From: Vicinamibacterales bacterium
GTDB taxonomy: Bacteria; Acidobacteriota; Vicinamibacteria; Vicinamibacterales; UBA2999
Length of the DNA stretch: 64,000 nt
Direction of reading: 5' to 3'
Assembly: GCA_041394705.1 (NCBI GenBank)
Contig: JAWKHS010000007.1
Coordinates: 62,001-126,000 of the forward strand
Under the pieces are notes generated by a model. The model was not told where the DNA came from, ran no database searches, and was given only the letters and a program-made list of their open reading frames with translations. Position 1 is the first letter of the stretch. Each line of letters begins with the position of its first letter. Below are positions 1 to 8,083 of this stretch, in pieces. The position numbers were made by a program, and so were the translations under genes.

Positions 1-75
1 GCGGAAGGTGATGTAGCGCGTGACGTTCAGGACGCCGAAATGCGGGGCCAGCGGGGGCAGCAGGTGATAGAGCAT
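1..75 (-). CDS. mraY: MraY, phospho-MurNAc-pentapeptide translocase (partial, N-terminus only)
   Basis: Only the first 25 codons are inside the window; the gene runs off the left edge. They translate to MLYHLLPPLAPHFGVLNVTR and onward to YITFR, the typical MraY N-terminus. MraY is a membrane enzyme that joins UDP-MurNAc-pentapeptide to undecaprenyl phosphate to make lipid I. Its ATG shares one base with the TGA of murF (TGATG), so it is very likely translated by coupling as part of the division and cell-wall operon. The identification rests on this short stretch plus its position after murF. Confidence 0.85.
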   Translation of the reverse strand, partial: MLYHLLPPLAPHFGVLNVTRYITFR

Positions 76-1478
76 CAGGCCCCCCCCGCCACGAGCCGCG
101 CGACGACCCGGTCCGTGCGGATGCCCCGCGAGCCCTTCACCAGGACGAGGTCGCCCGGGTGGAGCTCGCCGGACAGGAGCTCGGCCGCCTCCTCGCTCGA
201 CGCGACGTGCGACACGCGGCCGTCGGACAGGCCCGCGCCTTCCGCGGCCAGGCCGAGACGGCGCGCCGGCTCACCGCCGACCGTGATCAGACGATCCAGC
301 CCGACGCCCGCGGCATGCCGTCCGCACGCCTCGTGTTCGGCGATCGACAGTTCGCCCAGCTCCAGCATCTCGCCCAGCACCGCGACCGTGCGTCCGGCGG
401 GCCGGCTGGCGCGCAGCACGTCCAGCGCGCGGCACAGCGCGGCGGGGCTGGAGTTGTAGCTGTCGTCCAGGATCGTGGCGCCATCGGGCGTGGTCAGGAC
501 GACGCCCCGGTGCTCGGCGGGCATGAGCGTGGCCAGGCGCTCGGCGATGACGGCCGGCGCGATGCCCAGTTCCAGGCCGACGGCCGTCGCGGCCAGCGCG
601 TTCATCACGTGGCCGAAGCCAGGCAGCGCCACCGTGAGGGTGAGCGGCCCCTGCGGCGTGACGACGTCCGCCCGGCTGCCGTGGATGCCGCGATCGTCGA
701 TCGCGGTGGCCCGGACCGCCGCCCCGGGAGTCGTGCCGAACGTGATCGTCCGGCCCGCGAACGAGGCCGCCCGCGCCATCACGAGGGGATCGTCGGCGTT
801 GCAGACCAGGACGGTCCCGCTCGTCGCACCTTCGAGGATCTCGGCCTTCGCGTCCGCGATCGCCTCGCGCGAGCCGAAGAACCCGAGGTGTGCGTCACCC
901 ACGTTGGTCCAGACGCGCACGTCCGGTTCGGCCAGGTCCACGAGCACCCGGATCTCGCCGGCGTGGTTCATGCCGAGCTCCATCACGGCGACGTCGGGGC
1001 GCTCGCGCAGCTCGACGAGCGAGATCGGCAGCCCGAGGTGGTTGTTCAGGTTGCCGCGGTTCTTGACCACGCGATAGGTCGCGCCGAGCACGGCCGCGAT
1101 CGCGTCCTTCGTCGTCGTCTTGCCGGCGCTCCCGGTGATGGCCACCACGCGCGCCCCGGACGCCCGGCGGACGGCGCGCCCCAGGTCCTGCAGCGCCCGC
1201 AGCGTGTCGGGGACCTCGACGACGACCTGGCCCGCGTCGGTCCGCGCCACGACCGGCCGGTCCACGACCACACCTGCGGCGCCGCGCTCCAGGGCGGCGG
1301 GCACGAAGTCGTGGCCGTCGCGCGCCGCGACGATGGCGAAGAAGAGGTCGCCCGGCGCGAGGGTCCGCGAGTCGATCGACACGCGCCCCAGGCGCGCCGT
1401 GGACGGTCCGTCCGTCTGGCGGCCGTGCACGGCCGCGGCGAGGTCCGCCGCCGAGTAGGAGCCCTGATCGAGGCGCAT
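75..1478 (-). CDS. murF: UDP-N-acetylmuramoyl-tripeptide--D-alanyl-D-alanine ligase MurF
   Basis: A 467-residue cytoplasmic Mur ligase that adds D-Ala-D-Ala to UDP-MurNAc-tripeptide. Visible signatures are the ATP-binding loop GSAGKTTTKDA, the NNHLGLPISL segment, the MELGMNHAGEI central-domain motif and DDSYNSSPAAL in the C-terminal half. The length is normal for the family. The start chosen is the ATG giving MRLDQGSYSAADLA, because it shares one base with the murE stop codon. The reading frame stays open far upstream inside murE, but that extension is an artefact of high GC. Confidence 0.95.
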   Translation of the reverse strand: MRLDQGSYSAADLAAAVHGRQTDGPSTARLGRVSIDSRTLAPGDLFFAIVAARDGHDFVPAALERGAAGVVVDRPVVARTDAGQVVVEVPDTLRALQDLGRAVRRASGARVVAITGSAGKTTTKDAIAAVLGATYRVVKNRGNLNNHLGLPISLVELRERPDVAVMELGMNHAGEIRVLVDLAEPDVRVWTNVGDAHLGFFGSREAIADAKAEILEGATSGTVLVCNADDPLVMARAASFAGRTITFGTTPGAAVRATAIDDRGIHGSRADVVTPQGPLTLTVALPGFGHVMNALAATAVGLELGIAPAVIAERLATLMPAEHRGVVLTTPDGATILDDSYNSSPAALCRALDVLRASRPAGRTVAVLGEMLELGELSIAEHEACGRHAAGVGLDRLITVGGEPARRLGLAAEGAGLSDGRVSHVASSEEAAELLSGELHPGDLVLVKGSRGIRTDRVVARLVAGGA

Positions 1479-2977
1479 CACGATCCCGCCCTCGCCTGGC
1501 GGCGAGCCAGCGCGGCCCGCGCGACGTCGACGTCGTCGAAGGGCACGACGCGGCTGCCGATGTGCTGCGTCTTCTCGTGCCCCTTGCCCGCGATGAGCAC
1601 CAGGTCGCCCGGGCGGGCCATCGCGATGGCCCGCTCGATCGCCTCGGCACGGTCGGGCACCGCGCTCACCTCCGGCGTGCGGCCCGACGCCGCCTCGCCG
1701 GCCGGGATGCCGCGGCGGATTTCCTCGATGATCGCCCGCGGCTCCTCGCCCCGCGGGTTGTCCGACGTGATGACCACGACGTCGCTCAGGCGGGCGGCCA
1801 CCATGCCCATCAGCGGGCGCTTGGTCCGATCGCGCTCGCCCCCGCAGCCGAACACCGTCACCACGCGGCCCGCGGTGAGCGGACGGGCCGTCTCGATCAG
1901 GTTGCGCAGCGCGTCGTCGGTGTGGGCGTAGTCCACGACGACGGTCACGCCGTCGTCGGGCGCCGACACCACTTCGAAGCGGCCGGGCACGCCCGTCTGC
2001 GCCGAGAGGCCCTCGGCGATGGCGTCGACGGGCACGTCCAGCGCGACGGCCGTGCTCACGGCCGCCAGCAGGTTGTAGGCGTTCGGACGGCCGGCCAGGG
2101 GCGAGCGGACCGCGACGGGTCCGGCGGGCGTCACCGCCGTGAAGCGCACGCCGTTCAGGTCCATCGCGAGGCCCTCGGCCCGCACGTCGGCGGGTTTCGT
2201 GAGGCCGTAGGTCAGCCGTCGCCCGGGCATCGCGAGGAGCGCGGCCGCCCGCGGATCGTCGGCGTTCACGACGCCCGGCGCCGAGGCGTCGAGCATCTCG
2301 AACAGGCGGCGCTTGGCGGCGAAGTACGCCTCCATGTCGCCGTGGAAGTCGAGGTGGTCGCGCGTGAGGTTCGTGAAGACCGCCGCGGCGAAGCGCATGC
2401 CGTCCACCCGTCGGAGGGCCAGGGCGTGGGAGGACACCTCCATCACGCAGGCACGGTTGCCCGCGTCGAGCATCTGACGCAGCAGCCGCTGGACGTCCGG
2501 GGCCTCCGGTGTCGTCCGGGAGGCCTCGCGCACCTCGCGGCCGACCTTGTAGCTGACGGTCCCGAGAATGCCGCACGACCGGCCGGCGGCGTCGAACACC
2601 GACGAGAGCAGATACGCCGTGGTCGTCTTGCCGTTGGTGCCGGTGACGCCGACGACGGTCATCTCGCGGCTCGGGTGTCCGGCGGCGGCCGCGCCGGCGA
2701 GCGCGAGGGCGAGCCGGGCGTCGCTGACGGCGATCCACGGGACGGTCAGGCCCTCGGGCCGCTCCCGCTCCGCCACGACCACGGCGGCGCCGCGCTGCAC
2801 GGCGCCAGGGACGAAGTCCAGGCCGTCGGCCTTGAGGCCCTTGAGCGCGACGAAGGCCGCGCCGGGCACGACGGCCCGTGAGTCGTACGCGACGTCGGCG
2901 ACCGCCACGCTCCCGGAGACGTCGGTCGCCGTCGAGACGAGCGGCCCCAGCGCGGCGACCAGGTCGGCCTGCGTCAC
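1478..2977 (-). CDS. murE: UDP-MurNAc-tripeptide synthetase MurE (meso-diaminopimelate type)
   Basis: A 499-residue Mur ligase that adds the third stem-peptide residue to UDP-MurNAc-L-Ala-D-Glu. The P-loop GTNGKTTT lies at residues 113-120 and the C-terminal motif DNPRGEEP starts near residue 406. In this family the DNPR motif marks enzymes that use meso-diaminopimelate rather than lysine, so a Gram-negative type peptidoglycan is inferred. The start overlaps the ftsI stop by 4 nt (ATGA) and the stop touches the murF start, showing tight translational coupling. Confidence 0.95.
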   Translation of the reverse strand: MTQADLVAALGPLVSTATDVSGSVAVADVAYDSRAVVPGAAFVALKGLKADGLDFVPGAVQRGAAVVVAERERPEGLTVPWIAVSDARLALALAGAAAAGHPSREMTVVGVTGTNGKTTTAYLLSSVFDAAGRSCGILGTVSYKVGREVREASRTTPEAPDVQRLLRQMLDAGNRACVMEVSSHALALRRVDGMRFAAAVFTNLTRDHLDFHGDMEAYFAAKRRLFEMLDASAPGVVNADDPRAAALLAMPGRRLTYGLTKPADVRAEGLAMDLNGVRFTAVTPAGPVAVRSPLAGRPNAYNLLAAVSTAVALDVPVDAIAEGLSAQTGVPGRFEVVSAPDDGVTVVVDYAHTDDALRNLIETARPLTAGRVVTVFGCGGERDRTKRPLMGMVAARLSDVVVITSDNPRGEEPRAIIEEIRRGIPAGEAASGRTPEVSAVPDRAEAIERAIAMARPGDLVLIAGKGHEKTQHIGSRVVPFDDVDVARAALARRQARAGS

Positions 2978-4974
2978 GGAGCGCCCCCGGAAGACGCGCG
3001 GACCCGGCCGTCGCGGGTCAGCACGATCGTCGCGGCGCCGCCGGCCGCCACGGTCTCCCCGGCGTCCGGATACTGCCCGGCGACGAGGCCCGAGCCCTGG
3101 ATCTTCGCCGAGAGCCCCAGGCGCGCCATGCGGCGGAGCGCCTCGCGGGCGCTCAGGCCCGTCAGGTCGGGCATCGTCCGGCCGCCGTCGTCGTCGACGG
3201 CCACCACGACGGGCCGGCCCGCAGGCGCCGGCACCTGCGCGCGGCGATCCACGAGCACGGGGGGCGCCGGGAACACGGTCGGGGCGATGCCCAGGTGGCG
3301 CAGCGACGCGTCGGCGATCCTCGCGAAGATCGGACCGGCGACCGAGGAGCCGTAGTAGTAGCCGTTGCGCGGCGTGTCCACCACGACGACGATCGCGAGC
3401 GCGGGCTTGCGTGACGGGACGAACCCCGCGAACGACACGTTGAAGGCGGTGTGCGAATAGGCGCCGTTCACGAGCTTCTGCGCCGTCCCCGTCTTGCCCG
3501 CCACCGTGAACCCGTCGACGCGGACGAAGCCCTTCGCCGTGCCGCGCGTGACGACGTCCTCCATGATCGTCGTCAGCTCGGCGGCCGTGCGGGGGCTGAT
3601 CACGCGCCGCACCTCGTCCACCGGGTTGGGCGTCCGCGCGCCGTCGCGGACGACCGCGCGCACGACGTGGGGGCGCATGAGACGCCCGCCGTTGGCGACG
3701 GCGGCGGTGGCGCTGACCATCTGCAGGGGCGTCACGCCCACCTGATAGCCCATCGACACGGACGCCAGGGCGCTGTCGCTCAGCCGGGCCGTGTTCCAGA
3801 CGATGCCGGGGCTCTCGCCCGGGAATTCGGTCGACACCGCGCGGCCGAAGCCGAAGCGATTGATGTAGGCGCCGAGCTTGTCGCGCCCGATCTTCAGGCC
3901 GACCTTGATGGCGCCCACGTTGCTCGACATCACGATGACGTCGCCGAACGACAGCACGCCGTAGTGATGGTCGTCGTTGATGACGCGCCCGGGGAACCGG
4001 ATGAGCCCTTCGCTGACGTCGATCGGGTCCGACGGCGACACGACGCCTTCCTCGATCGCGGCCGATGCCGTGACGATCTTGAAGGTGGAGCCCGGCTCGT
4101 AGATGTCGGTGACGGCGCGGTTCTTCCGATGGACCGCGTCCGCCTCGCGAAAGGCGTTCGGATTGAATCCCGGATAGCTGGCCATCGCCAGGATCTCGCC
4201 CGTGGCCGGGTCCATCACCACGGCCGTGCCGGCCTCGGCCTTGTTGGCGGCGACCCCGGCGGCCAGCTCCCGCTCCACGATGTGCTGCAGGTATTCGTCG
4301 ATCGTGAGCTCGAGCGTCGCGCCGGTGGTCGGCAGGCGCTCGATGCGGCTGAACGCCCGGCGCCGCGCGTCGGTCTGCACCAGCACCGTGCCGGAGCGGC
4401 CGCGAATCACCTTGTCGAACGCGGCCTCGATCCCGCCCAGCCCGGTGTTGTCCACGCCGACATAGCCGAGCAGCGGGCCGGCGAGCTCCTTGTTCGGGTA
4501 GAAGCGGCGGTTCTCCTTGATGAACCCGATGCCCTCGAGATCCAGGGCGGCGACGCGCTCGGAGGCGCGGGCCGACACGAAGCGCTGGACGTAGGCGAAG
4601 GGGGACTTGCGGCCCAGGCGCTCCTCGAGCTCGGCGCGGTCGGACGCGTCGCAGTGATCGAGCGCCTTGCAGAGCTCGCGCGCCGCCTTCCGCGGGTCGG
4701 AGATCTCGGACGGGACGGCATAGACGCTGTCGACGTCGACGCTGTAGGCGAGCAGCCGGTTGTTGCGATCGCGGATCTCTCCGCGCTTGGCCGGGGCGTC
4801 CACCGTCCGCTTCTGCTGCCGGTCGGCGCGCGCGAGCAGCTCGGCGTGGCGCGACACCTGCAGGTGGGCGAGCCGCGCCTCGATGGCGACGGTCCAGAGC
4901 GCGAGCGCGACTCCGCCGGCCACGGCACGATGCCGGATGGTCCTGCGCCAGGCGTTTGGACGCTCGTCAGCCAT
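2974..4974 (-). CDS. ftsI: FtsI/PBP3-type septal transpeptidase with C-terminal PASTA domain
   Basis: A 666-residue class B penicillin-binding protein that cross-links septal peptidoglycan. It has one N-terminal membrane segment (about residues 18-36), a dimerisation domain, and then the transpeptidase motifs STFK (296-299, nucleophile Ser296), SSN (350-352) and KTGT (494-497). A PASTA-like domain follows near residues 600-657 (PDLTGLSAREALRRM). A PASTA tail is common in Gram-positive PBP2x and in SpoVD, and it also occurs in Acidobacteria-type FtsI; E. coli FtsI lacks it. The gene lies 16 nt after ftsL and overlaps murE by 4 nt. Confidence 0.94.
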   Translation of the reverse strand: MADERPNAWRRTIRHRAVAGGVALALWTVAIEARLAHLQVSRHAELLARADRQQKRTVDAPAKRGEIRDRNNRLLAYSVDVDSVYAVPSEISDPRKAARELCKALDHCDASDRAELEERLGRKSPFAYVQRFVSARASERVAALDLEGIGFIKENRRFYPNKELAGPLLGYVGVDNTGLGGIEAAFDKVIRGRSGTVLVQTDARRRAFSRIERLPTTGATLELTIDEYLQHIVERELAAGVAANKAEAGTAVVMDPATGEILAMASYPGFNPNAFREADAVHRKNRAVTDIYEPGSTFKIVTASAAIEEGVVSPSDPIDVSEGLIRFPGRVINDDHHYGVLSFGDVIVMSSNVGAIKVGLKIGRDKLGAYINRFGFGRAVSTEFPGESPGIVWNTARLSDSALASVSMGYQVGVTPLQMVSATAAVANGGRLMRPHVVRAVVRDGARTPNPVDEVRRVISPRTAAELTTIMEDVVTRGTAKGFVRVDGFTVAGKTGTAQKLVNGAYSHTAFNVSFAGFVPSRKPALAIVVVVDTPRNGYYYGSSVAGPIFARIADASLRHLGIAPTVFPAPPVLVDRRAQVPAPAGRPVVVAVDDDGGRTMPDLTGLSAREALRRMARLGLSAKIQGSGLVAGQYPDAGETVAAGGAATIVLTRDGRVRASSGGAP

Positions 4975-4990
4975 CGACCCTGCTCCCGGA

Positions 4991-5386
4991 CTAGCGCGAC
5001 GCGACGACGGAACGGGACGGCGGCTCGGAGGGCAGGACGCGCTCGAGCACGATGGTGTCCGCCGCGGTCGGCCGGATCATGCCGAGACGGGTACCGGCCA
5101 GGCGCTCGATGCGCTGCGGCGCGCGGAGGGTCTCGACCTCGAGGCGCAGGTGCCGTCGCACCTCCTCTTCGGCCGCCCGCTGCTTCTGCATGCTCTCGAT
5201 CTGGTAGCCGTGGCGGATGAGCTCGAAGTGCTGCCAGGCGTCGAACAGCACGACCAGCACCAGCACCGCCCCGATCGCCAGCGACGTCCGCAGCTCGCCC
5301 TGGCGGCGCTCGTCCACCTCGCGGACGATGGTGTTGTTCCTGACGTCCTTGCGAATCGCGTAGTCGAAGGTCTCGGCGCGCTCCAC
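4991..5386 (-). CDS. ftsL: FtsL-like cell division protein
   Basis: A 131-residue bitopic membrane protein of the divisome. It has a short charged cytoplasmic N-terminus, one transmembrane segment (LAIGAVLVLVVLF) and a predicted periplasmic coiled coil rich in Glu and Arg, ending in a segment (RIERLAGTRLGMIRP) usual for FtsL. The start is GTG at 5386 because a strong AAGGAGG ribosome-binding site lies 5 nt upstream. An upstream in-frame start would overlap rsmH and lacks such a site. Sequence conservation in FtsL is weak, so the call leans on topology and on its place between rsmH and ftsI. Confidence 0.88.
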   Translation of the reverse strand: MERAETFDYAIRKDVRNNTIVREVDERRQGELRTSLAIGAVLVLVVLFDAWQHFELIRHGYQIESMQKQRAAEEEVRRHLRLEVETLRAPQRIERLAGTRLGMIRPTAADTIVLERVLPSEPPSRSVVASR

Positions 5387-5450
5387 GTCGTCCTCCTTCA
5401 GCTCGTGCCCGGCGGTACGGAGTTGCGGCGTGGGGGCGCCGCCGGCTCCA

Positions 5451-6350
5451 CTACGCCAGACGCTCGGCGACGCGCAGCCTCGCGCTGCGCGCACGCGGAT
5501 TCAACCGGATTTCCTGGTCGCTCGCCTCGACGGGCTTGCCCGTCAGGACGCGCACCAGGCCCTCGCCGCGGTCGAGGGCCCGCAGCGTGTGCTTCACGAT
5601 GCGGTCCTCGAGCGAATGGAAGCTGATCACGGCCAGGCGCCCGCCTGCCGCGAGGCGCCGGGCGGCCCGGCGCAGGAAGTCGTCGAGCCGATCGAGCTCG
5701 CCGTTCACCCAGATCCGGAGCGCCTGGAAGGTGCGCGTGGCCGGATCGATGCGCTGCCAACCGGGCGCCGCGACGGCCCGGCGCACGATGGCCGCGAGCT
5801 GGCCGGTCGTCGCGATCGGCGCGCGTCCGCGCGCGGCGACGATGGCCCGCGCCACGCGGCGCGACCGCCGCTCCTCGCCGAAGCGGAAGATGACATCGGC
5901 CAGCTCGGTCTCGCCCACGGTCGCGAGCCGCTCCGCCGCGGTCTCGCCCTGCGACTGGTCCATCCGCATGTCCAATGGCTCGTCGCGCCTGAACGAGAAG
6001 CCCCGCCCTGGTCCGTCGAGCTGCAGGGACGACACGCCGAGGTCCGCGAGGGCGCCGTCGATGGACGCGATCTGCAGCCCGTCGAGCACGGCGTCGAAGT
6101 CGCGGTAGTCGGCGTGGACGTAGCGGACGCGCGGCCCGTAGACCTCGAGCGCCTGCCGGGCCGCCCCCAGCGCCTGCGGATCGCGGTCGAACCCGACCAC
6201 CACCCCGGCGCCGCCCTCGAGCAGCGCTCGCGTGTGCCCGCCCAGGCCGAGCGTGCAGTCCACGTACGTGCCGCCTCGCGAGGGCCGGAGGAAGCGTGTG
6301 GTCTCCTCCACCATGACGGGCAGGTGCTGCGGCTGCTCCACGTGCGACAC
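5451..6350 (-). CDS. rsmH: 16S rRNA (cytosine1402-N4)-methyltransferase RsmH (MraW)
   Basis: A 299-residue SAM-dependent methyltransferase acting on C1402 of 16S rRNA. SAM-binding signatures are DCTLGLGGHT and GFDRDPQALG. Family motifs LADLGVSSLQLD, FQALRIWVNGELD and VISFHSLEDRIVKH are all present. The start is uncertain among GTG 6350, GTG 6341 and ATG 6314. GTG 6350 was chosen because the N-terminus HLPVMVEE then aligns with the family with a short lead, and it sits 17 nt after the mraZ stop. No convincing Shine-Dalgarno sequence precedes it. Confidence 0.94.
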   Translation of the reverse strand: MSHVEQPQHLPVMVEETTRFLRPSRGGTYVDCTLGLGGHTRALLEGGAGVVVGFDRDPQALGAARQALEVYGPRVRYVHADYRDFDAVLDGLQIASIDGALADLGVSSLQLDGPGRGFSFRRDEPLDMRMDQSQGETAAERLATVGETELADVIFRFGEERRSRRVARAIVAARGRAPIATTGQLAAIVRRAVAAPGWQRIDPATRTFQALRIWVNGELDRLDDFLRRAARRLAAGGRLAVISFHSLEDRIVKHTLRALDRGEGLVRVLTGKPVEASDQEIRLNPRARSARLRVAERLA

Positions 6351-6367
6351 TGGAAGGGTTGACGGAA

Positions 6368-6820
6368 CTAGATACCGAAGCCGGCCAGCGCGCGCGCGTC
6401 GTCGTCCGAGAACGGCTCGCGATGCATCTTGGCCAGGAACCGTTCGTGGTTCCATACCTCGAGGAAGTTGTATTTCCCGAGCACGTCGACGTCGCCGCTC
6501 ATCAGGGCGGACTCGCGCAGGCGGGGCTGGATGAGCAGCCGTCCCTGCGGATCGATCTCGCCTTCCTGACCGTAGAAGTTGACGCGATCGAGGAACTTCA
6601 GCCGCGCCGGGTGCGTGGAGGGCGCCTGCGCGACTCTGCGCTCGATCTCGATCCAGACGGGCAGCGGGTACACGAGCACGGACTCGCCCGTCAGGCTGGT
6701 GATGAAGACCTTCCGGCCGTGTTCGTCGCATATCGCGGCACGGAAGGCGTTGGGGATCTTGAGCCGGCCCTTGTCGTCGATTCGGGCTGGCGAGTTCCCC
6801 CTTAGGGCACTTTGGTCCAC
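6368..6820 (-). CDS. mraZ: Transcriptional regulator MraZ
   Basis: A 150-residue AbrB-like double-domain DNA-binding protein, usually an autorepressor of the mra/dcw operon. The first copy of the fold carries RGNSPARIDDKGRLKIP, the hallmark of the family, and the second carries EIDPQGRLLIQPRLRE. The start is GTG 6820: it has GGAG 4 nt upstream, and the only longer start, a TTG at 6874, is the first base of the -35 hexamer TTGACA and so cannot be in the transcript. The operator boxes listed separately overlap this start. Confidence 0.95.
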   Translation of the reverse strand: MDQSALRGNSPARIDDKGRLKIPNAFRAAICDEHGRKVFITSLTGESVLVYPLPVWIEIERRVAQAPSTHPARLKFLDRVNFYGQEGEIDPQGRLLIQPRLRESALMSGDVDVLGKYNFLEVWNHERFLAKMHREPFSDDDARALAGFGI

Positions 6821-6839
6821 TTCGCTCCAGATAAGTCCA
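6815..6839 (-). promoter_or_regulatory. Candidate MraZ-binding boxes (three TGGA repeats, 10-bp spacing)
   Basis: Reading the minus strand, TGGAC (6839-6835), TGGAG (6829-6825) and TGGAC (6819-6815) recur exactly every 10 bp. In enterobacteria MraZ binds TGGG-type direct repeats with the same 10-bp period just upstream of mraZ. The second repeat contains the ribosome-binding GGAG and the third overlaps the GTG start codon, so bound MraZ would lie directly downstream of the transcription start. The period and place fit; the match to TGGG is imperfect. Confidence 0.6.
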
Positions 6840-6845
6840 CCGAAA

Positions 6846-6874
6846 ATCCTAGGGGACGATCCCTGCGCTGTCAA
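6846..6874 (-). promoter_or_regulatory. mraZ operon promoter (sigma70 type)
   Basis: TTGACA at 6874-6869, a 17-nt spacer and TAGGAT at 6851-6846 on the minus strand. This is the best -35/-10 pair in the window. The predicted transcription start is near 6839, leaving a leader of about 20 nt before GTG 6820. The -35 overlaps one arm of the palindrome at 6870-6886. Confidence 0.8.
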
Positions 6875-6886
6875 CGGAAAGTTGAC
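6870..6886. repeat. Inverted repeat GTCAAC-5-GTTGAC at the mraZ -35 region
   Basis: On the plus strand GTCAAC, five bases, then GTTGAC form a perfect 6-bp inverted repeat. On the same strand two 11-bp direct repeats also occur, ggaaagttgac (6876-6886) and ggtaagttgtc (6887-6897), which match at 9 of 11 positions. Their place over and just upstream of the -35 hexamer suggests an operator, but no regulator can be named from sequence. Confidence 0.4.
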
Positions 6887-7000
6887 GGTAAGTTGTCGAA
6901 AAATCAGGGCTTACGTCGTATGTTCGCCTCTCGAATTCTTGGGTGATCAAGGGCTGCGGCCACAAGGGGCGTCGCCTTTTCTTCGCCTCCGATTCGTGCG

Positions 7001-7009
7001 TGCTACGAT
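7001..7009 (+). promoter_or_regulatory. Candidate extended -10 element for the polysaccharide operon
   Basis: TGCTACGAT fits the extended -10 form TGnTAnnnT, and no good -35 is visible. A start near 7016 would give a leader of about 20 nt before ATG 7037. The same TGnTAnnnT arrangement precedes murJ, the fused E1 gene and the aldolase gene. Confidence 0.4.
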
Positions 7010-7036
7010 TGGCGGCTCGAAACTGCACGATTCCTG

Positions 7037-8083
7037 ATGGCCGTACGGACGGTGCTCGTCTGCGAAACCCAGGTCCCCTTCGTGCGCGGGGGAGCTGAAC
7101 TGCTCGTGCAGCAGCTCGTTCACGAGCTCCGCCAGCGCGGGTTCGAGACCGATCGCGTCGCGCTGCCGTTCAAGTGGTATCCGAAGGAGGAGCTGCTTCC
7201 CCACGCGGCCGCGTGGGGGCTCCTCGATCTGAGCGAGAGCAACGGACGGCCGGCCGACCTGCTCATCGCCACCAAGTTCCCCACGTATCTCGCTCGGCAC
7301 CCGCGCAAGGTGTGCTGGCTGGTCCACCAGCATCGCGCGGCGTACGAACTGGCGGCGACGCCGTATTCCGACGTGGGCCACGAGGAGATCGACGTGGCAC
7401 TCCGCGACCGCGTGATGGCCATCGACGAACGGGCGCTCGGTGAATGCGCGGCCCGCTACACGATCTCACGCACGGTGACGGCGCGCCTGCAGCGCTACAA
7501 CGGCCTCGACTCCACGCCGCTCTACCATCCGCCCATGCTCGCGCCGCGACTGACGCCCGGTCCGTACGGCCAATACGTGCTGTCGGTGGCGCGCCTCGAG
7601 CAGAACAAGCGCGTCGACCTGGCGGTGCGCTCCGTGGCGCACTGGCCCGAACCCCTCCGACTGGTCGTGGTCGGGGAGGGCAGCCAGCGCGCGGCCGTCC
7701 AGCGCGCCGCGGAGGAGGCGGGGGTCTCGGCGCGCGTGACCTTCCTCGGCGCGGTGCCCGACGACGCCCTGCCCGCGCTGTATCGCGAGGCGCTCGCCGT
7801 GCTGTACGTGCCGTATGACGAGGACTATGGCCTCGTGACGCTCGAGGCGTTCCTCGCCGCGAAGCCCGTCGTGACGGCGCGTGATTCTGGCGGCACGCTG
7901 GAGTTCGTCGACGACCTCGTGACGGGACGCGTGGTCGATCCGGATCCGGCCGCCATCGGCGACGCCGTGGCGGCGCTCGACGCCTCGAGGACGTCGGCCG
8001 CGGCACTCGGCGAGGCTGGCCGCGCCGTCGCGCTGACGATCACCTGGGACGACGTCATCGAACGCCTGGTGGCGCATGGCTGA
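7037..8083 (+). CDS. Glycosyltransferase, GT4 family
   Basis: A 348-residue GT-B fold sugar transferase without membrane segments. The N-terminal domain shows RGGAELLVQQLVHELRQRG, the usual acceptor-side loop. The C-terminal donor domain shows SVARLEQNKRVD and EDYGLVTLEAFLAAKPVV, near residues 262-270, which fits the EX7E motif of retaining GT4 enzymes. It is the first gene of a six-gene sugar operon and overlaps the next gene by 8 nt. The sugar donor and acceptor cannot be read from the sequence. Confidence 0.85.
   Translation: MAVRTVLVCETQVPFVRGGAELLVQQLVHELRQRGFETDRVALPFKWYPKEELLPHAAAWGLLDLSESNGRPADLLIATKFPTYLARHPRKVCWLVHQHRAAYELAATPYSDVGHEEIDVALRDRVMAIDERALGECAARYTISRTVTARLQRYNGLDSTPLYHPPMLAPRLTPGPYGQYVLSVARLEQNKRVDLAVRSVAHWPEPLRLVVVGEGSQRAAVQRAAEEAGVSARVTFLGAVPDDALPALYREALAVLYVPYDEDYGLVTLEAFLAAKPVVTARDSGGTLEFVDDLVTGRVVDPDPAAIGDAVAALDASRTSAAALGEAGRAVALTITWDDVIERLVAHG

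Noticed and set aside
6368..6874. A longer MraZ starting at TTG 6874
   Set aside because: That TTG is the -35 hexamer TTGACA of the mraZ promoter; GTG 6820 has the ribosome-binding site and the family-like N-terminus.
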